This document shows, one piece after another, positions 27,740 to 36,504 of a stretch of DNA of 64,000 nt. The notes under the pieces are model-generated. The model had not been told where the DNA came from, made no database searches, and was given only the letters and a program-made list of their open reading frames with translations. Within the stretch, counting starts at the first letter, position 1. Each line of letters begins with the position of its first letter. Made by a program: the position numbers and the translations under genes. Origin of the DNA: Arthrobacter sp. AZCC_0090 (lineage in GTDB: Bacteria; Actinomycetota; Actinomycetes; Actinomycetales; Micrococcaceae); assembly GCF_014207375.1 (NCBI RefSeq), contig NZ_JACHEE010000018.1, positions 1 through 64,000 on the forward strand. The letters are read 5' to 3'.

Positions 27740-29047
27740 TTACTTCTTGAGGACTGACTGGAGACCGGTCTGGAAGGCCGTGAGTGCCGACTTCGCGTCG
27801 GTCTTGCCCGTGAGGATGGTCTGGGTGAACTGGTTCAGTGCCTGGCCGCCATCGAGGACTGCGAGGTTCGCGTTGAGGGAGGATCCCTGCGCGGCGAAGG
27901 TCTTCGCGATCGGCTGGTATTCCTTGACGATCTTGACGTTGTTGGGATCGCTGGCAAACTCGGGAAGTTCGGTGATGGACTTGAAGACCGGCAGCGCGTT
28001 CATGAGCTTCTGCTGCCACAGCTGCTTGAGCTGGCCGAGGTAGTACACGAGGAACGCCTCGGAGGCCTCCTGGGAGGGGGTGTTCTTGTACATCATGATG
28101 TTGTTGGGGAACACCAGTGCGGCCTTGTCACCGTGCGGACCTGCCAATGGGCTTGCCACCAGGAGGTCTCCGGAGGTGTCACCAACGCGCTGCGGCAAAC
28201 CCAGCACATACATGCCGAAAGCGGCCTTCTTGTTCTTCCACTGCGCGTCGAGGTTGTCCGTGGTGTAGCTGACCGCAGCGGGGTCGATGACACCGTTGGA
28301 GACCAGTTCGAGCAAGAACTCGATGGCTTCGACGTTGCGGTCGTTCATGACGTCCAGCTGGCCATCCTTCGTGAAGACCCCACCACCGTTGTTGATCATC
28401 ATCATGATCATCAAGTGATTGCCGATGTTGTTGCCCGCGCCGGAGCCCGTCGCGAAGCCAACGGCACCGATGCTCTTGAGCTTCTTACCGGCCTCGAGCA
28501 GGCTGGGCCAGTCGGTCGGAACGCCAACGCCAGCCTGGTCGAACAGGGACTTGCGGTACCACAGCGGACGCATGTCCAGCTGCCAGGGAACAGCGACGTA
28601 GCCTTTGTCCGACTTGAAGGGTTCCAGCACGCCGGGAAGGAAGTCGTCGAACTGCCCGTTCTTCTTCAGCGCGTCGATGACCTTGTCCGCATGGGCGATC
28701 TGGCCCTGCTGCTCGAACTGGAACGCCTGGAAGCCACCGCCGGTGGACACCGCGGGGCCGGTCTTGGAGGCGATGGCCGAGGAGAAGGTCTGGTAGAAGT
28801 TATTCCACTGGATGGTCTGGTAGCTGGCCTTGCTGTTGGCCCCCGAGAAGCCCTCAGTGATCTTCTTCGCGTCATCGTTATAGGCCGGGGTGCCCCACGG
28901 CATGTCCCAGAATTTGATGCCGCCGGCGGAGCTTGAGCTGGAGCCGCCGCCGCAGGCCGCGAGCAACGGGACTGCCGCTGCCGCTGCCGTGAGGCCGAGG
29001 AAGCCTCGGCGGGAGAAATTGTGGCTGGCTTCGGACTTAACATTCAT
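27740..29047 (-). CDS. sugar ABC transporter substrate-binding lipoprotein
   Basis: A 435-residue family-1 extracellular solute-binding protein. The N-terminus combines a twin-arginine motif (SRRGFLGL at residues 12-19) with a lipobox ending in Cys at about residue 32 (PLLAAC), so it is probably a Tat-exported lipoprotein. A Gly/Ser-rich tether follows. The mature part has the usual features of oligosaccharide binders (KFWDMPWGTPAY, later AFGMYVLGLPQR). AAAGGAATC precedes the start. The 124-base gap upstream may carry its own promoter. Confidence 0.93.
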   Translation of the reverse strand: MNVKSEASHNFSRRGFLGLTAAAAAVPLLAACGGGSSSSSAGGIKFWDMPWGTPAYNDDAKKITEGFSGANSKASYQTIQWNNFYQTFSSAIASKTGPAVSTGGGFQAFQFEQQGQIAHADKVIDALKKNGQFDDFLPGVLEPFKSDKGYVAVPWQLDMRPLWYRKSLFDQAGVGVPTDWPSLLEAGKKLKSIGAVGFATGSGAGNNIGNHLMIMMMINNGGGVFTKDGQLDVMNDRNVEAIEFLLELVSNGVIDPAAVSYTTDNLDAQWKNKKAAFGMYVLGLPQRVGDTSGDLLVASPLAGPHGDKAALVFPNNIMMYKNTPSQEASEAFLVYYLGQLKQLWQQKLMNALPVFKSITELPEFASDPNNVKIVKEYQPIAKTFAAQGSSLNANLAVLDGGQALNQFTQTILTGKTDAKSALTAFQTGLQSVLKK

Positions 29048-29171
29048 GATGATTCCTTTCGGGACCGCTGCGTGGTCTTCGCGTTTGTGCGGTCCGGCTC
29101 GTCGTCGAGAAGGCGAATGATTGCTGTGGTGCTGCGTTATTGCGGGTCGGTTGCCGAGGAGAAATGCGGGT

Positions 29172-29987
29172 TCAGTAGAGGTGCGCGATCGATTCCGTCA
29201 GCCGTGCAAAGGCGGTCAGATCGGAGGGGAGAGTTCCGGCGTCGAGGTGTTCCTTGAGCCGGCGCCACGTGGCACGGTGGGCGGATTCGTAAAGCGTGGG
29301 CAGGAGGATTTCCCCTTGGGGTCCGGTCGCGCGGACTTCCGCCGGCCAGGCAGCAAGCGGTTCGGGGACCGCTATGCTGACACCGCCGTCGTCGGTGTAG
29401 AGCCGGAAGTCGACGCCGGCGGGCCGGGAATTGCTCAGGACGCCCTGGAGCGAAACCGGAGCACCATTGGCGAGCCGACCGGAAACCGTGTAACCGTGCG
29501 TGCCGCGGCGCAGGACCTGAAGCGCGTCCAGTTGACCGGTGACACGTACGACGGCGGCCAGGTGCTCGGTGAGCAGCCGTTCCGGATCCGAGCCTGCCGC
29601 GGCCGTCGCGACCGAGTCCAGCATGGCGGCGCGGCCGGCCACCGAACGGACGGGGTCTTCTGCTCCAGCGAGACCGGGGTTCGATGCCCAGCGCTGGTCC
29701 AGGATAATCGCGACGCCGGACGCTTCAGCGGCGTCGAGCAGGGCGGCGGTGCTTTCCGGGACAGGGTTGACGACGACGATGCCCGATGCCCCGCCGTCGA
29801 TCGCTTTGATGGCCTCGGTGGTCCAGCCCGCGGCACCGTCGATAGCGGAAATTTGTGCGGCGTCACCGGCCGTCGCGGAGGCTTCGCTGGCGGGACCGAA
29901 GCTCACCGGCAGCGAGGCGACGGCGAGTTCCACAGCGCCGTTCTCTTCGGCCTGTGGGGTGGCTGTGACCGTGTATTGGGCGCTCAT
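29172..29987 (-). CDS. degenerate Gfo/Idh/MocA-like protein of unknown function
   Basis: A 271-residue protein I do not recognise as a known enzyme. Its layout mirrors a sugar oxidoreductase: a segment GIVVVNPVPESTAALLDAAE resembles the strand-helix after the Rossmann core, and ILDQRW stands where EKP should be. The C-terminal part (GVSIAVPEPL, then ESAHRATWRRLKEHLDAG) resembles the family's last domain. The GxGxxG motif and catalytic lysine are missing. The start (MSAQYT) overlaps the stop of the true oxidoreductase upstream as ATGA, so the two are co-translated. It may be a non-catalytic partner subunit, an inference. Confidence 0.75.
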   Translation of the reverse strand: MSAQYTVTATPQAEENGAVELAVASLPVSFGPASEASATAGDAAQISAIDGAAGWTTEAIKAIDGGASGIVVVNPVPESTAALLDAAEASGVAIILDQRWASNPGLAGAEDPVRSVAGRAAMLDSVATAAAGSDPERLLTEHLAAVVRVTGQLDALQVLRRGTHGYTVSGRLANGAPVSLQGVLSNSRPAGVDFRLYTDDGGVSIAVPEPLAAWPAEVRATGPQGEILLPTLYESAHRATWRRLKEHLDAGTLPSDLTAFARLTESIAHLY

Positions 29988-31081
29988 GAGTGGGCTCCTG
30001 CATGGCTGTTGGCGTATTCGGCCGCGGCGACATCCACCGTGGCGTCTGCGATGGCGATCGCGAACGTGAGGTCGTTGATCAGGCTTTCCGCGGCTGGTGG
30101 TTGCTTGGTTCCGAGGGCCAATTGGGCGAGTTCCCGCCACTCACCCTCATAGCCGTTGTGCTCGTACGGCCCGTAGGTGGTGCTCGTGGTGCCGCGGGTG
30201 ATGGTTGCGACGGCGGATCCCGCCTGCACGTATGAGGGAGTGAAGTCCACGCGGAGGGCTGAGTCGTCCGAGATCGCTTCGAAAGTCCATTCGGGCTTCC
30301 AGGTCTTGTTCATGGCTGCGCGCAGTTCAATAATCCGCTCGCCTGCACGCAAAGAGATCACGTAGCCGAAGGGGCGGACATGGCGCGCCTGCAGCACTTC
30401 GAGGTCTTCGAAATCCGGGGTGAAGCGGCGCACGAGCGGAAGGTCGTGGATGGCGAGCCCCATGATTCCGCCTCGGAGGGCGTTCTTGACGACTTCGACG
30501 TCGCGGTAGTCCGGGGTGCCGCTGGCTGGCCGGGTGATGATTTCGGTGGCGAAGTCTTCGAAGCGGGCATTGGGAGGGAGAACGATGGAGGAACGGATGG
30601 TGTGGGCGGTTTCGGGGAGATCGCCCCAGTTGGCCTCGGCTGCGAGCCAGCCGGGATCGAAGGTGTGCATGGCGCCCACGATGATCGGTACGCCGGTCTC
30701 GGCCGAAACTGCGGAAATCCGTGCCGCTTCCTCGCCGCTCATCGCGAAGGGCTTTTCGCAGAGGACGGCTTTCTTTCGGGCGCGGCATGCTGCGATGACC
30801 TGGTCTGCGTGGAACTGGTGGGGGCTGCAGATGGCTACGATGTCGACGTCGGGATCGCCCAGGAGCGCGTCCATGCTGGTGCTGTGTTTGGCGCCGACGC
30901 GGGCTGCGACCGATTCGGCGACCGCGGCGTCGACGTCCATGATGTGGCGGACTTCCAGGATGTTCCGGAGCCGGGCCAGGGAGGGCAAATGGATTGCTTG
31001 GGTGACGGGGCCGGCGCCAAGGATGCCGACGCCAAGGGGCTGTAGTGATCCTAACGGTGTTGCCGGTGAGTGGCTGGACAA
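29984..31081 (-). CDS. Gfo/Idh/MocA-family oxidoreductase
   Basis: A 365-residue oxidoreductase with VGILGAGPVTQAIHLP (Rossmann motif, about residues 18-33), CSPHQFH near 85, VLCEKPFA near 104 and the family C-terminal domain. It is the first gene of the minus-strand glycoside locus. Its promoter region faces the ROK regulator, and its stop overlaps the degenerate paralogue. A dehydrogenase role on an imported sugar is likely. Confidence 0.92.
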   Translation of the reverse strand: MSSHSPATPLGSLQPLGVGILGAGPVTQAIHLPSLARLRNILEVRHIMDVDAAVAESVAARVGAKHSTSMDALLGDPDVDIVAICSPHQFHADQVIAACRARKKAVLCEKPFAMSGEEAARISAVSAETGVPIIVGAMHTFDPGWLAAEANWGDLPETAHTIRSSIVLPPNARFEDFATEIITRPASGTPDYRDVEVVKNALRGGIMGLAIHDLPLVRRFTPDFEDLEVLQARHVRPFGYVISLRAGERIIELRAAMNKTWKPEWTFEAISDDSALRVDFTPSYVQAGSAVATITRGTTSTTYGPYEHNGYEGEWRELAQLALGTKQPPAAESLINDLTFAIAIADATVDVAAAEYANSHAGAHS

Positions 31082-31168
31082 GATCAGTTACCTCTTCGTC
31101 AACGGAGTCTCTGAGTGTCAGCGTGGCTTTGTGGGCTACGTGACCCTTCTCACAAACAACCTATGCGG

Positions 31169-31194
31169 ACTTTTGCCGATGAGCAAGCAAAAGT
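31169..31194. promoter_or_regulatory. inverted repeat, candidate ROK-regulator operator
   Basis: ACTTTTGC (31169-31176) and GCAAAAGT (31187-31194) are perfect arms around 10 bases. A further CTTTTG occurs at about 31213-31218, giving a second CAAAAG/CTTTTG pair. The sites lie in the 176-base gap between the divergent oxidoreductase and ROK genes, where a repressor could control both. Confidence 0.5.
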
Positions 31195-31257
31195 TGAAAA
31201 TCAATCGACAATCTTTTGTTGCGTGACACCCATAAGCAATCGTGCTATCACTGATGC

Positions 31258-32478
31258 ATGACCTCAGCACCCGTCAAAGACCCCGGTAAAGACGGCTCCG
31301 TACCGGACGCCGGGAGCCTTTCGCGTGCAGGAGATCTATTCCAGCTTCTTCGCGACGGCCAGGCACGGACCCGGGCCGAACTCGCCATCACCACGGGACT
31401 GGCACGTTCCACCGTCGCCTCGCGCATCGACGCCCTCATGAACTCCGGTCTCGTGGGCCCTGCCGGCGAGGCGAGCTCCAGTGGCGGCAGGCCGCCGTCG
31501 CGCTTTGCCTTCAACCCGGCTGCCCGCGTTGTCCTGGCGGTCGACGTCGGCGCGACGCACGTGATCGTCGCCGTCACCGACCTCGGGGGAGCCGTCCTGG
31601 CCGAGCGCCGCCTGGCACAGGAAGTCGCCGACGGTCCCGATGTGGTGCTCGGCAGGCTGGTGAAGGAAGGCCGTGAGCTCCTCGCTGACGCCGGCCGTGG
31701 TCTCGAGGACCTGGCGGGGATCGGCATCGGACTGCCTGGCCCTGTGGAACATGACACCGGCCGGCCGATCAAGCCGCCGATCATGCCCGGCTGGGACGGG
31801 TTCGACGTGGTCCGTTACATGCAGCGCTCGCTCCCGGTTCCGGTCCTGGTGGACAACGACGTCAACATCATGGCCTTGGGCGAACGCACGGCGTATTGGC
31901 CAGACCACGACAACTTGCTCTTCATCAAAATTGCCACGGGCATCGGCGCGGGCATCATCAGCAGCGGCCACCTGCAGCGCGGCGCCAACGGCACTGCCGG
32001 AGACCTCGGCCACGTCAGGGTTCCCCGGGGAGACGACGTCCTCTGCCGCTGCGGGAACTACGGCTGCCTCGAAGCACTCGCGTCCGGGCCCGCCGTCGCG
32101 CGCCAACTGCAAACCCTAGGCTTAGAGGCCACCAATGGGGGCGACGTGCTGCGGCTCGTGGCCGACGGAAACCTCCAGGCCATTCAGGCGCTCCGGCAAG
32201 CAGGACGCGACGTCGGCGACGTCCTGGCAACAGTGGTGAACTTGCTCAACCCCTCGATGATCGTCATCGGCGGCAGCGTGGGGGAGGCCGGCGAGCACCT
32301 CGTTGCCGGCATCCGTGAAGTGGTCTATCGGCGCTCCCTGCCGCTGGCCACCTCGCACCTACGCATCGGCATTTCGATGGCAGGGGACCAGGCCGCGATC
32401 CTCGGCGCGAGCCAGATGGTCACGCAGCACGTTTTGTCCCCGGCAGTGATTGAAGCCACGCTCCAAGCAACGGGCTAA
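31258..32478 (+). CDS. ROK-family transcriptional regulator
   Basis: A 406-residue protein with an N-terminal winged helix-turn-helix (about residues 20-75, RAELAITTGLARSTVASRI) and a sugar-kinase-like ROK domain. The domain shows VDVGATH (phosphate loop), LVDNDVN and the zinc motif CRCGNYGCLE. Such proteins repress sugar-uptake operons and release DNA when a sugar binds. Its divergent position makes it the likely regulator of the glycoside locus. Its stop overlaps the open frame of the MFS gene (TAATG). Confidence 0.93.
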   Translation: MTSAPVKDPGKDGSVPDAGSLSRAGDLFQLLRDGQARTRAELAITTGLARSTVASRIDALMNSGLVGPAGEASSSGGRPPSRFAFNPAARVVLAVDVGATHVIVAVTDLGGAVLAERRLAQEVADGPDVVLGRLVKEGRELLADAGRGLEDLAGIGIGLPGPVEHDTGRPIKPPIMPGWDGFDVVRYMQRSLPVPVLVDNDVNIMALGERTAYWPDHDNLLFIKIATGIGAGIISSGHLQRGANGTAGDLGHVRVPRGDDVLCRCGNYGCLEALASGPAVARQLQTLGLEATNGGDVLRLVADGNLQAIQALRQAGRDVGDVLATVVNLLNPSMIVIGGSVGEAGEHLVAGIREVVYRRSLPLATSHLRIGISMAGDQAAILGASQMVTQHVLSPAVIEATLQATG

Positions 32479-32555
32479 TGCGCGTCTTATGGCGTTCCGC
32501 CCCGGCACGCCGTGATAGCAATGAAAGGGATGGCTACTTTCACCCGCCCAGTCCT

Positions 32556-33743
32556 ATGAAGACCCCGTTCTTTGGGCGGATTCCCCGCAGCTGGATCGTG
32601 CTTGCCTGCGTTGCCTTGATCTCCTTGAGCATGCGGGCGCCAATCGTTGCCGTGGCTCCGGTGCTGGACACCATGCAAGCTGAACTCGGGTTCCCGCCGG
32701 TGGTGCTGGGCTTGCTCACGAGCATTCCCGTGCTCTGCTTCTCGCTGGCCTCGCCATTGGCGGCCCTGGCCGGGCGAAAATTCGGCGCCGAGTTTGCCAT
32801 CACGCTGACCCTGCTGGGAGTGATCGCCGGAGTGGCCGTGCGCTCCGTGGGAACACCGGCCCTCGTGCTGCTCGGCACCGTGGTGATTGGTCTGGCAATC
32901 ACCGTGGGCAATATCTGCGTGCCGCTCATCATCCGCCGCGATGTGTCACCCGGGCGCCAAGGCACGGCGATGGGCCTCTACTCAGCCTTCCTGAATGTTG
33001 GCGCCTTCCTGACGTCCGTGGTCACTGCTCCGCTTGCCGAACTCCTCGGCTGGCGGCTTGCCCTGGCCTCCGTGGGAATCCTGACGATTGCGGCCATGGT
33101 GACGTGGGCATTTGCCTTCGGCACCCGCCGCGTCTTCTTCCCTTCCCGCCCCGAAGTGCCCATTTCGGCGTTGGTGGCCGGCCAGCGCGGGGCCTCCTGG
33201 ATCACGACTGGACTGACCATCGGCTTCGCGGGACAGGCGTTCTCCTATTACGGCGTAACCACCTGGCTGCCGAGTTTCCTCAACGACACCCTGCGCATGT
33301 CCGCCACAGAGGCCGGCGCCGGCTCTTCCATCTTCCAGATCCTCGCGATCGTCGGAGCCCTCGGAGTGCCGATCCTCTCCAAATACTGGAGCCCGACGGC
33401 GGTCACCGTCACCTTGGGCCTGTTCTGGGCGACCGTCCCCGCAGGCCTGCTGCTTGCTCCATCACTCTGGTGGCTGTGGTCCGTCCTTGCCGGTATCGCG
33501 CAGGGCGGCGGCTTCACCGTGATCTTCAGCGCCATCATCAGGGTGGCCACGGACATGGGGATGGCTGCCCGGATGTCCGCCGTCGTGCAAGGGGTCGGAT
33601 ACTGTGTGGCGGCCCTCGCGCCGAGCGTCGTCGGCTTCGTCCACGGCAGCACCCATTCCTGGACGCCGCCGCTGCTCCTGCTCCTGGGTTCGGTCCTGGC
33701 ATTCATGGTCTGCACCACGCTGGCCGTGCGGAAGGTGCGCTAA
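32556..33743 (+). CDS. MFS transporter (CynX/NimT-like)
   Basis: A permease of about 395 residues with 12 hydrophobic segments. The opening RSWIVLACVALISLSMRAPIVAVAPVL is typical of the CynX/NimT branch (cyanate and nitroimidazole carriers and many unknowns). The start is uncertain: ATG 32556 fits the family N-terminus but lacks a ribosome site, while ATG 32478 overlaps the ROK stop and would add 26 residues. It is downstream of the ROK gene and may be transcribed with it. The substrate is unknown. Confidence 0.85.
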   Translation: MKTPFFGRIPRSWIVLACVALISLSMRAPIVAVAPVLDTMQAELGFPPVVLGLLTSIPVLCFSLASPLAALAGRKFGAEFAITLTLLGVIAGVAVRSVGTPALVLLGTVVIGLAITVGNICVPLIIRRDVSPGRQGTAMGLYSAFLNVGAFLTSVVTAPLAELLGWRLALASVGILTIAAMVTWAFAFGTRRVFFPSRPEVPISALVAGQRGASWITTGLTIGFAGQAFSYYGVTTWLPSFLNDTLRMSATEAGAGSSIFQILAIVGALGVPILSKYWSPTAVTVTLGLFWATVPAGLLLAPSLWWLWSVLAGIAQGGGFTVIFSAIIRVATDMGMAARMSAVVQGVGYCVAALAPSVVGFVHGSTHSWTPPLLLLLGSVLAFMVCTTLAVRKVR

Positions 33744-33790
33744 CCCCCGCGAACCCAGCGCGAGGTGAGTCCCGCCGTCGTTCGCTCGTT

Positions 33791-33866
33791 AACCCCGCGC
33801 GAACTGGCTGCAGATGACGTTTCCCAGCGTTTTTGGGGTCATCTGCTGCCAGTTCGCGCGAGGGTT
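33791..33866. terminator. long palindrome between convergent genes
   Basis: The left arm 33797-33818 and right arm 33838-33859 pair over 21 bases with one mismatch (core CGCGAACTGG and CCAGTTCGCG), with weaker pairing outside (AACCC and GGGTT). The 19-base loop contains a run of five T. It lies between the convergent MFS and aspartase genes, so a bidirectional terminator is likely. Confidence 0.65.
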
Positions 33867-33871
33867 GGCTT

Positions 33872-35287
33872 CTACAGTCCGGCCAATGTGGCAGGGGACA
33901 AGGCTGCGCTCAGCTGGCGTTCGTCGAGGATGCCACGCTCGCGAACCAACTCGGTGATCGGCCGCCCCGTGGCGAGTGCCTCCTTGGCCAGGCCAGCCGC
34001 CGTGGCATAGCCGAGCAACGGGGTGAGGCCGGTGACCACACTGAGCGATTCGGCCATCCTGCGCAGGAGCAACGGTTCGTTGGCTTCGATGCCCGTTACG
34101 CAGCGTTCGCGCAGCAGCCGGCAAGCCGCGGTCATCCATTGGAGGGACTCCAGCAGGGCATCGGCCATGACGGGTTCGAAGGCGTTCAGCTGAAGTTGCC
34201 CGGCCTCCGCAGCCATGGTGATGGTCGAATCGGCGCCCACTACCCGGTAGGCCACCTGGTTGACCATTTCGGGGATCACCGGGTTCACTTTGCCCGGCAT
34301 GATCGAGGAACCTGCCTGCACGGCCGGCAGCGTGATTTCTCCGAACCCGGCTTGCGGTCCCGAAGAGAGCAGCCGAAGGTCGTTGCAGATCTTGGAGAGC
34401 TTGACCGCCGCGCGCTTGAGCACCCCCGAGGCCAAGAGGAAGACTCCGGCGTCCGAGGTTGCCTCCACGAGGTTGCCGGCACTCACTATTGCCAGCCCGG
34501 TGATGTCCCCCAGCTCCCGTACGACGGCGGGCCGGTAGCCGGGAGGGGCAGTGATGCCTGTCCCGATGGCCGTCGCCCCGAGATTCACCTCCAGCAAGTG
34601 CGGGAGCAGTTCACACAGGCGAAGGCGGTCCTCTGCCAACGTGTCGGCAAAGGCGCCGAACTCCTGGCCGAGCGTCATCGGCACAGCGTCCTGCAGTTGC
34701 GTGCGCCCCACCTTGATGATGTCCGCGAAAGCGTCGGAGCGCTCGCGGAACGCGTCCGTCAACAGTGCGTGCTCAGCACAGAGCTCCTCCACTGCCCGGT
34801 GCACGGCAAGCTTCACCGCCGTCGGGTAGATGTCGTTGGTGCTTTGGCTCCGGTTGACGTGGTCGATCGGGTCCACGGCCGAATAGTCTCCAAGTGCGTG
34901 GCCGAGGAGTTCGAGCGCGCGGTTCGCGATCACCTCATTGGCGTTCATGTTGGTGCTGGTACCTGCGCCGCCCTGGATGCGATCCACGACGAACGAGTCG
35001 TCAAAGCGCCCGTCCATCACCTCACTGCAGGCCTCTTGGATGGCAGCCGATCGGCGTCCGTCCAAGAGGCCCAAGGACTCGTTGGCGCGGGCCGACGCGA
35101 GCTTGACGGCCCCGAAGGCCCACACGATGTTGCGGAATGAACCGACGTTGCGTCCGCTCACCGGGAAGTTCTCCAAAGCCCGCAGAGTGGAGATGCCCCA
35201 ATACGCTGTGGCGGGCACGTCGCGGCTGCCGAGGCTGTCCTGTTCCGTGCGGGTTGCACTCGCAGGGGCTTTGGGCACGGCGGTCAC
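33872..35287 (-). CDS. aspA: aspartate ammonia-lyase
   Basis: A 471-residue fumarase/aspartase-superfamily enzyme converting aspartate to fumarate and ammonia. Visible landmarks are the N-terminal DSLGSRDVPATAYWGI, GGAGTSTNMNANEVIANRA, VNRSQSTNDIYPT and the signature loop GSSIMPGKVNP. Together these match aspartase better than fumarase. The GTG start overlaps the amidohydrolase stop as GTGA with GAGGGAG upstream. A longer open frame (to 35710) only covers that neighbouring gene. It is the last gene of a five-gene operon and probably consumes aspartate released by it. Confidence 0.92.
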   Translation of the reverse strand: MTAVPKAPASATRTEQDSLGSRDVPATAYWGISTLRALENFPVSGRNVGSFRNIVWAFGAVKLASARANESLGLLDGRRSAAIQEACSEVMDGRFDDSFVVDRIQGGAGTSTNMNANEVIANRALELLGHALGDYSAVDPIDHVNRSQSTNDIYPTAVKLAVHRAVEELCAEHALLTDAFRERSDAFADIIKVGRTQLQDAVPMTLGQEFGAFADTLAEDRLRLCELLPHLLEVNLGATAIGTGITAPPGYRPAVVRELGDITGLAIVSAGNLVEATSDAGVFLLASGVLKRAAVKLSKICNDLRLLSSGPQAGFGEITLPAVQAGSSIMPGKVNPVIPEMVNQVAYRVVGADSTITMAAEAGQLQLNAFEPVMADALLESLQWMTAACRLLRERCVTGIEANEPLLLRRMAESLSVVTGLTPLLGYATAAGLAKEALATGRPITELVRERGILDERQLSAALSPATLAGL

Positions 35288-36504
35288 CTGTCTCCCTCGT
35301 TGGGCGTCTCGGAAGGTTCGACGCTTCCGGAAGATCCCACGCTTCCGGAAGGTCCCACATAGTCCAGCGCCGTCAACGCAAGGGCGGCGGCGCCGTCGTG
35401 GATGGCTCGGTTGGCGGCGTCCCCGACGCAGTGCGCGGCGAACTCGGGCTGGTGGTTGGCCGCCGGGAAACACCCAAGCCCGATGTAGGGATGGATTGCC
35501 GGGACAAGCTGGGACACATTGCCCATGTCCGTGGAGGCCCGGTTCATGGTGGCCTGCTCCGGCGGGGCGTCGAAGTGCCGGCCCAGGGATTCGGCGTGCC
35601 GGATGTACAGCTGCAGCGCCCGGTGCTCTGTGCGGAACTCCGAGTATGGTTCTGACTCCGGGACGATCTCCAGTTCGCAACCGCTCGCCAGCGCTCCGGC
35701 CTCGAAACAACGCCGCACCCGCTCTTCGAGCACTTCCAGTTCCGCCAGCGACTCGGCGCGCACATACCAGCGCCCTTCGGTGCGTTCCGGGATGGCGTTG
35801 GGCGCTTCGCCGCCCCGGGTCTGGATCCCGTGTACCCGCGTGCCTGGCCGCAGTTGTTGGCGCAGCATCCCGAGGGCAACCTGGGCAACGACAAAGGCAT
35901 CGTTGGCGTTGACGCCCTGGTCCGGGTAGGCGGCGGCGTGGGCGGACTTTCCCCGGTAGGACACGTGGTGGTGCGCGACGGCGAACGGCTTGGCCTCAGC
36001 CGCGTCGACCGGGCTGGGATGGGCCATCATGGCCAGATCCAGGCCGGCGAAGGCACCGCGCTTGAGCAACTCGATCTTGCCGCCGCCACCCTCCTCTGCC
36101 GGGGTGCCGTACAGCTCCACCGTGAGGTCATGCTCGACGGCGAACGCGGACAATGCGATCGCCGCTCCCACCGAGATGGCCGAGATGATGTTGTGCCCGC
36201 AGGCATGCCCGAGCCCGGGTAGCGCATCGTATTCAGCCATGAGACCGATGCGCCGGCCGCCGTCGCCGAAAACGGCTCGCAGGGCCGTGGGGAAACCGAG
36301 GTAGCCCCGTTCCACCGCGAAGCCGTGTTGTTCAAGGAGCTCGGCCGTCCATTCGCTGGCCCGGTGCTCCTGCCAGCCGAGTTCCGGGTTCGCGTGGAGG
36401 CGTTCTGAGTAGTCGATCAGCGTGGGCAGCTGGGCCGCGACGTTGCCCAGGATGCGTTCCCGGACTCCCTGGGCCCGGGCCGTCGTGGTGGCTTCAGCGG
36501 TCAT
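35284..36504 (-). CDS. M20-family amidohydrolase (AbgB/PM20D2-like)
   Basis: A 406-residue cytosolic metallopeptidase-like amidohydrolase. The core IGLMAEYDALPGLGHACGHN (about residues 88-107) carries the metal ligands, followed by the catalytic-glutamate block GTPAEEGGGGK and MMAHPSP. This branch cleaves N-acyl or aminoacyl-amino acids, for example p-aminobenzoyl-glutamate or indoleacetyl-aspartate. Being directly upstream of an aspartase suggests an N-acyl-aspartate substrate, which is inference. It overlaps DUF1028 by 11 bases and aspA by 4. Confidence 0.9.
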   Translation of the reverse strand: MTAEATTTARAQGVRERILGNVAAQLPTLIDYSERLHANPELGWQEHRASEWTAELLEQHGFAVERGYLGFPTALRAVFGDGGRRIGLMAEYDALPGLGHACGHNIISAISVGAAIALSAFAVEHDLTVELYGTPAEEGGGGKIELLKRGAFAGLDLAMMAHPSPVDAAEAKPFAVAHHHVSYRGKSAHAAAYPDQGVNANDAFVVAQVALGMLRQQLRPGTRVHGIQTRGGEAPNAIPERTEGRWYVRAESLAELEVLEERVRRCFEAGALASGCELEIVPESEPYSEFRTEHRALQLYIRHAESLGRHFDAPPEQATMNRASTDMGNVSQLVPAIHPYIGLGCFPAANHQPEFAAHCVGDAANRAIHDGAAALALTALDYVGPSGSVGSSGSVEPSETPNEGDR

